Shown in pieces: positions 54,219-60,359 of a stretch of 60,359 nucleotides of DNA (positions are counted from its first letter, which is position 1; each line of letters begins with the position of its first letter). The stretch spans positions 1-60,359 of the forward strand of contig NZ_QDFI01000022.1 of NCBI RefSeq assembly GCF_003254465.1, given 5' to 3'. The position numbers and the translations under genes are program-made. This DNA is from Meridianimarinicoccus zhengii. Its GTDB lineage: Bacteria; Pseudomonadota; Alphaproteobacteria; Rhodobacterales; Rhodobacteraceae. The notes below the pieces were generated by a model. The model was not told the DNA's origin. It ran no database searches and was given only the letters and a program-made list of their open reading frames with translations.

Positions 54219-55286
54219 TCAGTCGCCGACCCGCGCCCCGGTGGCGGTGTCGAACAGGTGGCAGTGATCGGGCGTGATGCGGATCGACACCGGGTCGCCG
54301 ATCTCGGCGCGATAGGTCTTGTCGGTCTTGGCGCTCACGAGCGCGCCGCCGATGCGCAGGGCGACCATGGTGGCATCGCCCAGCAGTTCCAGCGTGTAGA
54401 TCGGCCCGGTGATCGCGCCGCCAGCGCCATCGCCGTCGCCGCCCGCGCCGACCGTGGCGTCCTCGGCCCGGAAGCCCAGCGTCACCGGCCCGTCCGGCCC
54501 GGACAGCCCGGCGATCCGGGTGTTCTGCGCGGTGAACACGCCGCCCGCCATCTGCCCTTCGATCAGGTTCATGGCCGGGTTGCCGATGAAGCTGGCGACG
54601 AAGGCGTTGGCGGGGCGGTCGTAGATGTCGGTGGGCGTGCCGACCTGTTGCACGACGCCCTTGTTCATGACCACGACCCTGTCGGCCAGCGTCATCGCCT
54701 CGATCTGGTCATGGGTGACGTAGATCGTCGTGACCGATAACTCGTGGCTGAGGTTCTTGATCTGCGCGCGGGTGGACACGCGCAGCTTGGCGTCGAGGTT
54801 CGACAGCGGTTCGTCCATCAGGAACACGTTGGGTTCGCGCACGATGGCGCGGGCCAGCGCCACCCGTTGCCGCTGCCCGCCCGACAGCTCCGCAGGCTTG
54901 CGGTGCAGGAAATCGTCCAGTTCCACCATGGCGGAGGCGCGGCGCACCTTTTCGTCATGGCCCGACGGGTCGATCCCGCGCACCCGTAGCGGGAAGCGGA
55001 TGTTTTCATAGACGTTCATGTTGGGGTAAAGTGCGTAGCTCTGGAACACCATGGCGACATCCCGGTCCTTGGGTTCCAGATCGTTGACCACGCGCCCGCC
55101 GATGGAGATCTCGCCTTCGGTCGGGTCTTCCAGCCCGGCGATCATCCGCATCGTCGTCGTCTTGCCGCAGCCCGACGGCCCAAGCAGCACAAGGAATTCG
55201 CGGTCTGGAATGGTCAGGTCGAATTTCTGGACGCCCACGAAACCGCCCCAGCGCTTGGAGACATTGCGCAACTGGATCTCGGCCAT
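54219..55286 (-). CDS. ABC importer ATPase (MalK/UgpC-like)
   Basis: 355 residues. Walker A GPSGCGKTT, signature LSGGQRQRVALARAI, Walker B VFLMDEPLSNLDAKLR, and switch His (THDQIEAMTLADRVVVM) are intact. The C-terminal TOBE regulatory domain includes GFRAEDATV and a Gly/Asp-rich insert (GAGGDGDGAGGA) that is longer than usual. It drives the importer and may sense a signal through the TOBE domain. The ATG at 55284-55286 has AAGGA upstream. It is the first gene on the minus strand from the divergent promoter. Confidence 0.92.
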   Translation of the reverse strand: MAEIQLRNVSKRWGGFVGVQKFDLTIPDREFLVLLGPSGCGKTTTMRMIAGLEDPTEGEISIGGRVVNDLEPKDRDVAMVFQSYALYPNMNVYENIRFPLRVRGIDPSGHDEKVRRASAMVELDDFLHRKPAELSGGQRQRVALARAIVREPNVFLMDEPLSNLDAKLRVSTRAQIKNLSHELSVTTIYVTHDQIEAMTLADRVVVMNKGVVQQVGTPTDIYDRPANAFVASFIGNPAMNLIEGQMAGGVFTAQNTRIAGLSGPDGPVTLGFRAEDATVGAGGDGDGAGGAITGPIYTLELLGDATMVALRIGGALVSAKTDKTYRAEIGDPVSIRITPDHCHLFDTATGARVGD

Positions 55287-55369
55287 GGGCCATTCCTTTC
55301 CGCCTCGCGACACCCGCAACCCCGGGATGAAAAAGACGCTAGACGCGGTTCGCGGCACGGGGCAAGCTA

Positions 55370-55391
55370 TTTTTGCATACGCATGCAAAAA
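55370..55391. promoter_or_regulatory. Near-perfect palindrome, candidate LacI-family operator
   Basis: TTTTTGCAT (55370-55378), ACGC, and ATGCAAAAA (55383-55391) make a perfect 9-bp inverted repeat. Read as two 11-bp arms around a central C-G step, one mismatch only. AT-rich flanks and a CG centre are what LacI-family repressors prefer. It sits between the divergent ATPase (55286) and SnoaL-like (55405) genes, so one site could govern both directions. The LacI gene is in the same island. Confidence 0.7.
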
Positions 55392-55404
55392 GGTTTCGCG
55401 GCCC

Positions 55405-56442
55405 ATGACCGACCTTCAATATGCCAAGCAGATCGTGCGCGCTCTTCACGAAGCGCTGGACACATGCCGGGGCATTGATCTCGCTCGGGAACTCGCGGCG
55501 CGCACCGGCCCCGCATATCTCTGGCGCGGCTACCATCCGTTCGGCGAGTTGCATGGGGCAGAAACCGTCGCCGCGCGGTTCTGGCTGCCGCTGCACGACG
55601 CCCTGCGGCACATGCGGCGGCGCGAGGACATCTTCTTCGCGGGCACGAATCGACTCGCGGGCGACGACGGGGTCTGGGTCGTGTCGATGGGCCACCTGAT
55701 GGGCCTGTTCGACGCACCATGGCTGGGGCTACGCCCGACGGGAAAGCTGACCTTCCTGCGCTACGCGAGTTTCGACCGCGTCGCGGACGGCATCGTGACG
55801 GACACCGCCATGTTCTTCGATCTGCCGCATATGATGGCGCAGGCGGGCCAGCCCGCATTCGCGGCGCAGACGGGCGCGCACCTGGTGCAGCCGGGTCCGG
55901 CGGGCCATGACGGGCGGTTGCTGGACCCCCAACCGCCGGCAGAGGGCGACGCGACCATGGACCTCATAGCCCGGATGATCGCCGATCTGGGGCAGTGGCG
56001 GTCCGGCCTGCCGCTGGAGGACGAACTGGCCCGCACCTGGGCGCCCGACATGCTGTGGTGGGGGCCCGAAGGCATCGGCGCGACCTACACGATCGCGCGT
56101 TACGCGGCACAGCATGCCCGCCCGTTCCGGTCGAGCTTTGCCGACCGCTCGTCCACGTCCCATGTCGCGCGCGTGGCGGAGGGCCTTTTCGGTGGCTTCT
56201 TCGGCTGGCCCAACTTCACCGCGCGGCCCACGGGCGGCTTCATGGGCATGCCCGGCACGGGGCGGTCCGGGGAATTCCGGGTCATCGACATCTATCGCCG
56301 CAATGGCGACAGGCTGGCCGAAAACTGGGTCTTCATCGACCTGCTGCATTTCTGGGCAGGGCAGGGCGTCGACCTGCTGGCCCGCGTCACGGACGGGGCC
56401 GCGCCGTCCGTGCAGGGGCAGGCGCCCGCGCCGATGCCGTGA
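55405..56442 (+). CDS. SnoaL/NTF2-like protein (tandem domains), divergent member
   Basis: 345 residues. It shares the block order of the protein at 48518 (HPFGELHG, GLRPTG, WWGPEGIG, and ENWVFIDLL...GVDLLAR near the C-terminus), so the two are paralogues or a matched pair. Two SnoaL-like folds are implied. The ATG at 55405 is chosen because AAAAAGG lies upstream; an earlier in-frame ATG at 55327 would bury the operator inside the gene. This is the only plus-strand gene of the island; it faces the importer operon across the shared operator. Confidence 0.78.
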   Translation: MTDLQYAKQIVRALHEALDTCRGIDLARELAARTGPAYLWRGYHPFGELHGAETVAARFWLPLHDALRHMRRREDIFFAGTNRLAGDDGVWVVSMGHLMGLFDAPWLGLRPTGKLTFLRYASFDRVADGIVTDTAMFFDLPHMMAQAGQPAFAAQTGAHLVQPGPAGHDGRLLDPQPPAEGDATMDLIARMIADLGQWRSGLPLEDELARTWAPDMLWWGPEGIGATYTIARYAAQHARPFRSSFADRSSTSHVARVAEGLFGGFFGWPNFTARPTGGFMGMPGTGRSGEFRVIDIYRRNGDRLAENWVFIDLLHFWAGQGVDLLARVTDGAAPSVQGQAPAPMP

Positions 56443-56466
56443 ACGCGGCGGCGCGGGCGCGGACGG

Positions 56467-57078
56467 TCATTCGGCGGCGAGCGCCTCCGCCTCGATGATG
56501 ATGTCGACCTGGTCGCCGACGATACCGCCCCCCAACGCATAGGTGCTGCCGAAATCGCTGCGCAGTACGCTGCCGCGCGCCGAGATGCCCACGGTCTCCT
56601 TGCCATGCCCGAACGGGTATTCGGCGACCTTGTTCAACGTGACGTCTAGGGTCAGCGGCGCCTCGGCCCCGCGCAGCCCCAATGTGCCGGTTACCGTGCC
56701 GGTCGTGTCGGTCTCCGGCTCGCCGCCCTCGGCGGTGAACACCATCTCGGGCTGCTCGTCGGCCCAAAGGAAATCCTCACTCATGATGTGCTGGTCGCGC
56801 GCATCGATGAAGGTTTCCACGCTGGCGATGGGCACGCTGACACGAACCTCGCCTAGCTCCTGCGTTTCGGCATCGTACATGAAATGTCCGCTCACCTCGG
56901 TGAACTGGCCCAGCACCTTGGCATAGCCGACATGGTCGACCATGAACGCGACCACGGTGTGTTGGGGGTCCAGTTCATAGCGCGTCATCTCGGCCTGCGC
57001 GGCCATGGGTGCCGCACCCAGCACCAGCACGAGCGCGGCGGCGTTCCGGGGCCGCCCGAGGGTCGTCTTGAACGTCAT
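56467..57078 (-). CDS. YceI-family periplasmic protein
   Basis: 203 residues. The signal peptide ends in AAPMAAQAE. The mature part is the eight-stranded antiparallel YceI barrel: ELDPQHTVVAFMVDHVG at the start, then SGHFMYDAETQELGEVRVSV, and GISARGSVLRSDFGSTYA near the end. YceI proteins bind isoprenoid-like lipids and are linked to stress at alkaline pH or acid, with no firm role here. It lies 22 bp downstream of opgH and may be in the same transcript. Confidence 0.9.
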   Translation of the reverse strand: MTFKTTLGRPRNAAALVLVLGAAPMAAQAEMTRYELDPQHTVVAFMVDHVGYAKVLGQFTEVSGHFMYDAETQELGEVRVSVPIASVETFIDARDQHIMSEDFLWADEQPEMVFTAEGGEPETDTTGTVTGTLGLRGAEAPLTLDVTLNKVAEYPFGHGKETVGISARGSVLRSDFGSTYALGGGIVGDQVDIIIEAEALAAE

Positions 57079-57100
57079 GGTGTTTCCTCCTGTCAGTGTT

Positions 57101-58894
57101 TCATGCGGCGCGGCGCAATTGCCGCCCCGTGCGCGGCCGGGTACCGCCGTCCCGGCTGTCGCGTTCCTCCGGGATGGCGAACAGTCCGGTCTGTGCCGTC
57201 CATGCCCCGGCCCGCGGCCATGTTGTCAGCACCGCGACCGGCACCGCCAGCACCAGCGCTGCCAGGACGGGCAGGGCGAACCACATCGCCCATGGCGCGG
57301 TGGCGACCAGCCAAACGGTCAGCGACACCCCGGCAACGGTCTGCGGCCAGAGCGAACGCGCAGCCTCGGACCAGCGCAGCCGGTCGCGGTCGCGCGACTG
57401 TGCGTCCCACGCCATGCGCCGCCCCATGGCCAGCCGTACCACGCCAAGCGTGATGGCAAAGGCCACCGCGGGTGCGATCAGCATCGAGAACACGGTTTCT
57501 GCCGCCGCACCCAGAACGACCCGGCCCCGGCCGCCATAGCGCGCCGCTTCGGCACGGCTGACCAGCACCTGCGCCAGTCCCATCGCCTTGGGCGCAAGGT
57601 TCAGCGCCATCACGGCCGCGAAGAACGCCAGCCCTTCGGCCAGCGGCACATCGGCGAATTGCTGCCCCGTGCCGGCAAGGCCCGCCCCGATCAGCATGAA
57701 GGCGAACCACGCCGCAGGGCTGACATACATCAGCACCGCAAGCGCCAACTGGACCCGGCTCAGCGGCTTCAGCCCCGGCAGAGCGAGCAGCCGCAGGTAC
57801 TGCATGTTGCCGTTGCACCAGCGCAGTTCGCGCGCGATGAAATCGGGCAGGGACGGGGGGTTGTCCTCGAAGCTATCGTCCTCGTCGGCCAGCACGCGGG
57901 TCTCGAACCCCGCGCGGCGCATCAGCACCGCCTCCACCTGGTCGTGGCTCATGATGTCGCCGGCCAGCACGCCGCGCCCCGGGATCGGTTCCAGCAGGCA
58001 GTGGTCGTGGAACGGCGCCATGCGGATCAGCACGTTATGGCCCCAGTTCGGCCCGCAATCCCCCTGCCACCAGGCCGAGCCCAGCGTAAAGGACCGCATC
58101 CCGTGGCGCATCCCGAACTGGAACGCGCGGGTGAACAGGCTGCGCGCGGGCGTGCCCACGACCAACCCTTGCAGCATGCCCGCCTCGGGGCTGGCCTGCA
58201 TGACGCGCACCAGCCGCAGCACGGCCTCGGCCCCCATGACGCTGTCGGCGTCGAGCGGCAGGAAGAAATCGTAATCGTCCCGGCAGCGGCGCACGAATTC
58301 CGCGATGTTGCCCGCCTTGAACCCGGTATTTTCGGACCGGCGCCGATAGAAGACCTGCACGCCGGGCGCGCGCGCGCGCCACGCGGCGACGCTGCGTTCC
58401 TCGCGCGCGGCGATGGCCGGGTCGCTCGTATCGCTCAGCACATGAAAATCGAAACGCGTGCCGTGGGCGGTGCGCCACAGGGCACGCTGCACCTGTTCCA
58501 GCCGGGCCAGCGCCGCCTCCGCGCTCTCGTTGCGCACGGGCATGACGATGGCGGTGCGTGTCGTGATCGGTTCCGACCCCGTCACGCGGGCCAGTTGCGG
58601 CGTGACGGCCACGGCCGGATCGGCATGGCGGAGGGTCAGCACCAGCCCGATCACCGCGTTCCAGAACCCGATGGCGAGCCACGGAAGCGTCAGCACGAAG
58701 GGCACGAGCATCACGATCTCGGTCCGGACCAGCCCGCCATAGCCCATCAGCCGCAGCATGCCCGCGAACAGCACCGCACAGGTCGCCGCCACGAGCGCGA
58801 GCATGACCGCGCGGCGCCGGGCCATCGCGGGCGGGCGCAGGGCCGCGCCGTCGGGGCGGCGGTCGCGATCGAAGGTCAAGACGGTGGTGGACAT
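57101..58894 (-). CDS. opgH: Osmoregulated periplasmic glucan glucosyltransferase OpgH (MdoH)
   Basis: 597 residues, the short form typical of Rhodobacterales and shorter than the enterobacterial protein (about 850). GT2 fold: AIVMPVRNES at the start of the catalytic domain, LDADSVM (DxD), TGFKAGNIAEF and RELRWCNGNMQYLRLL, with membrane helices before and after. OpgH polymerises UDP-glucose into periplasmic glucan whose level follows osmolarity. GAGG precedes the ATG at 58892-58894. The partner opgG was not found in the window. A GT4 gene lies divergently upstream. Confidence 0.92.
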   Translation of the reverse strand: MSTTVLTFDRDRRPDGAALRPPAMARRRAVMLALVAATCAVLFAGMLRLMGYGGLVRTEIVMLVPFVLTLPWLAIGFWNAVIGLVLTLRHADPAVAVTPQLARVTGSEPITTRTAIVMPVRNESAEAALARLEQVQRALWRTAHGTRFDFHVLSDTSDPAIAAREERSVAAWRARAPGVQVFYRRRSENTGFKAGNIAEFVRRCRDDYDFFLPLDADSVMGAEAVLRLVRVMQASPEAGMLQGLVVGTPARSLFTRAFQFGMRHGMRSFTLGSAWWQGDCGPNWGHNVLIRMAPFHDHCLLEPIPGRGVLAGDIMSHDQVEAVLMRRAGFETRVLADEDDSFEDNPPSLPDFIARELRWCNGNMQYLRLLALPGLKPLSRVQLALAVLMYVSPAAWFAFMLIGAGLAGTGQQFADVPLAEGLAFFAAVMALNLAPKAMGLAQVLVSRAEAARYGGRGRVVLGAAAETVFSMLIAPAVAFAITLGVVRLAMGRRMAWDAQSRDRDRLRWSEAARSLWPQTVAGVSLTVWLVATAPWAMWFALPVLAALVLAVPVAVLTTWPRAGAWTAQTGLFAIPEERDSRDGGTRPRTGRQLRRAA

Positions 58895-58941
58895 GGTCAC
58901 CTCGTAGCAAGCTGGCACCGTGGACAACCCGACCCGGTGCA

Positions 58942-58971
58942 TTTATCGACACTTGAGGCGTGTAGACGCAA
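58942..58971 (-). promoter_or_regulatory. Candidate promoter for opgH
   Basis: On the minus strand TTGCGT (58971-58966) and GATAAA (58947-58942) are separated by 18 bp, about 48 bases upstream of the ATG. Weak but the only plausible pair in the spacer. Confidence 0.3.
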
Positions 58972-59079
58972 AGGCAACGGACACGACATGGGTTTCACGG
59001 CTTGTTCAAGAGGTTGTGCAAGGAATCGCCGGTTTGGAGGCCGCCCGGCGACTTTCCGCGCGGGACGCGCAGCGCCGTG

Positions 59080-60117
59080 ATGCGAAAGGCGGCGCTTGCC
59101 CTGCCCGGCAGCATCGACGCGCGCACCGGCGGGACGATCTACGACGCGCGCGTGCTCGATTCCCTGCGGGTGGCAGGGCGTGACATGGCGCTTCTGGAAC
59201 TGCCCGGCGGGTTTCCCTTCCCCGATTCGGCGGCGATGGAAACGGCGCTCGCGCAACTGGCCGCGCTGCCAGCAGACCGGCCAGTGATCGTGGACGGCCT
59301 GGCCTTCGGGGCGCTCGACCCCGCCGGCATCGACCGGATCGCGGCGCCGATCGTCGCGCTCGTCCATCACCCGCTGGCGCTGGAAACCGGGATGCCCCCG
59401 CAACAGGCCGCGCATCTGGCCCGGACCGAGGCCGCGAACTTGGCGCGGGCCGCCCATGTCCTGGTGCCCAGCCCGCACACCGCTGCCGTGCTGCAGCGCG
59501 ATTACGGCGTGGCCGCGGACCGGCTGACCGTGGCGCGCCCCGGCATCGACAGGTCGGGCACGACGCCACGGCCCGTATCGCCGCCCCTGATCCTGTCTGT
59601 GGGGCTGCTCGCCCCGCGCAAGGGGCATGACGTGCTGCTCCGCGCTTTGGCCGCGATCGCCGACCGGGACTGGCAGGCGGTGATCGTGGGGCGCGACCAT
59701 GACGGGCGCACCGCCGGGGAACTGGCCGGGCTCGCGCGGGATCTCGGGCTGGCGGACCGGGTCCGCTTCGCCGGGGAACTGTCGCAGGGGGCGCTGGATG
59801 CGCTCTATGCCGCGGCGTCGGTCTTTGCCCTCGCCACGCGCTACGAAGGCTACGGCATGGTCTTTGCCGAGGCGCTCGTGCGCGGTCTGCCCGTCGTTTC
59901 CTGCCGCACGGGCGCGGTGCCCGATACCGTACCTAAAGGCGCCGGCGTGCTGGTGGCGGTGGACGACGTGCCCGCTTTCGCCGCCGCGCTGGCCCGGCTG
60001 CTCGACGATCCGGCCCACCGCGCGGCGCTGGCGGATGCCGCGGCGCGCTACGGCGTGACCCTGCCGGATTGGGCCGATACCGCCGCCCGGTTCGGCGCGG
60101 TGCTCGACAAGGTCTGA
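59080..60117 (+). CDS. GT4-family glycosyltransferase
   Basis: 345 residues. A GT-B fold with the C-terminal half carrying LSVGLLAPRKGHDVLLRAL, the nucleotide-sugar-binding GMVFAEALVRGLPVVS, and acceptor-side N-terminal GTIYDARVLDSLRVAG. GT4 enzymes transfer sugars with retention. The ATG at 59080 follows a GTG three bases earlier. Linkage to OpgH suggests envelope or glycan work, but the family is broad. It ends 176 bp before an insertion-sequence-like edge. Confidence 0.85.
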   Translation: MRKAALALPGSIDARTGGTIYDARVLDSLRVAGRDMALLELPGGFPFPDSAAMETALAQLAALPADRPVIVDGLAFGALDPAGIDRIAAPIVALVHHPLALETGMPPQQAAHLARTEAANLARAAHVLVPSPHTAAVLQRDYGVAADRLTVARPGIDRSGTTPRPVSPPLILSVGLLAPRKGHDVLLRALAAIADRDWQAVIVGRDHDGRTAGELAGLARDLGLADRVRFAGELSQGALDALYAAASVFALATRYEGYGMVFAEALVRGLPVVSCRTGAVPDTVPKGAGVLVAVDDVPAFAAALARLLDDPAHRAALADAAARYGVTLPDWADTAARFGAVLDKV

Positions 60118-60300
60118 GCGCGCCGCTTCCCCGGAATTGGCGAGTTCGCGGCGACAGAGCGCCCGGCGCAGACTGGTCGAACCTGTCAGTCGATGGAGAT
60201 GCCCGTGCACCGCCTGTACCCGGAAGATGCCCACGCCGACGATGCAGCCCGCGCCGCGCCCGTGTCCCGGCCACAGGGTGGTGATGCGCTTGACGCGCTA
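60118..60300. other. Spacer after the GT4 gene, possibly holding the start of an interrupted gene
   Basis: No firm gene is seen. An ATG at 60193 opens a frame (MEMPVHRLYPEDAHADD...) that continues across the presumed insertion-sequence edge to the end of the window. It lacks a good Shine-Dalgarno sequence. It could be a gene cut by the element, or chance. Confidence 0.3.
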
Positions 60301-60359
60301 GGCCGTGTCTGCATTCATCTGAGCCAGTCGAGGGCGGAGACGAGGAAGACGAAGCCCAT
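60301..60359 (-). mobile_element. Putative insertion-sequence end with transposase C-terminus (partial)
   Basis: Read on the minus strand, 60359-60315 gives the last 14 residues of a frame, GFVFLVSALDWLR then stop, a hydrophobic ending like that of IS5-family transposases. The next 14 bases (GGCCGTGTCTGCAT, read on the plus strand from 60301) would be the element's terminal repeat, and CTA-G at the boundary fits a YTAR target as used by the IS427 subgroup. Only the edge is visible, so family and boundaries are tentative. Confidence 0.45.

Noticed and set aside
55327-55404. Earlier ATG for the divergent SnoaL-like gene
   Set aside because: It would place the palindromic operator inside the coding region, and the paralogue at 48518 matches the shorter start.
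1-60359. tRNA, rRNA or CRISPR array
   Set aside because: No recognisable cloverleaf gene, ribosomal segment or regularly spaced repeat was found by reading both strands.

Overview
The window is GC-rich, densely coded DNA with strong third-position GC bias. The mix of families points to an alphaproteobacterium of the Rhodobacterales/Roseobacter type: a DUF1194 protein, a VPLPA-CTERM sorting tail, the NAGGN osmolyte trio, a short-form OpgH, and many ABC importers with catabolic genes. No rRNA, tRNA or CRISPR array was seen, and no gene-free stretch exceeds 300 bases. The organism assignment is inference.

Layout. 1-3936: a truncated MFS transporter, a ureidoglycine aminohydrolase-type bicupin, an ACR3-type arsenite permease without other ars genes, and a GlxA/AraC-type regulator. 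4195-16104: a tightly packed 12-gene plus-strand operon, divergent from that regulator. It holds a complete branched-chain-amino-acid/amide type ABC importer (binding protein, two permeases, two ATPases), a class III aminotransferase, a BKACE (DUF849) enzyme, a GNAT, an acetylpolyamine amidohydrolase/HDAC-like deacetylase, homologues of DgcA and DgcN (N-acetyl-D-glutamate racemase and D-glutamate N-acetyltransferase), and a nitrilase-family amidase. Most genes overlap by about 1-14 nt. It reads as an uptake and catabolic pathway built around acetylated amino acids, with unknown substrate.

16110-26747: a VWA-like DUF1194 protein, two RND efflux pumps each with its adaptor, and a di-haem cytochrome c peroxidase between them. 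26910-34229: a GNAT, an MsbA-like ABC exporter, and the three-gene N-acetylglutaminylglutamine amide (NAGGN) osmoprotectant operon. 34367-36593: a VPLPA-CTERM surface protein and an unrecognised exported or membrane-anchored protein. 36769-41996: a third RND pump with adaptor, preceded by a Crp/Fnr regulator.

42079-56442: a second catabolic island, nearly all on the minus strand. It has a carbohydrate-type ABC importer, a HisD-family dehydrogenase, an SDR, a LacI regulator, three tandem-domain SnoaL/NTF2-like proteins, a bicupin, a MetE-like Zn enzyme, an alpha/beta hydrolase and an RraA-like aldolase. A near-perfect LacI-type palindrome sits in its divergent promoter. A previously unlisted 50-codon frame exactly bridges the only sizeable gap, so the unit may be translationally continuous. 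56467-60117: a YceI protein, the osmoregulated periplasmic glucan glucosyltransferase OpgH, and a GT4 glycosyltransferase. The right edge carries what looks like the tip of an insertion sequence.
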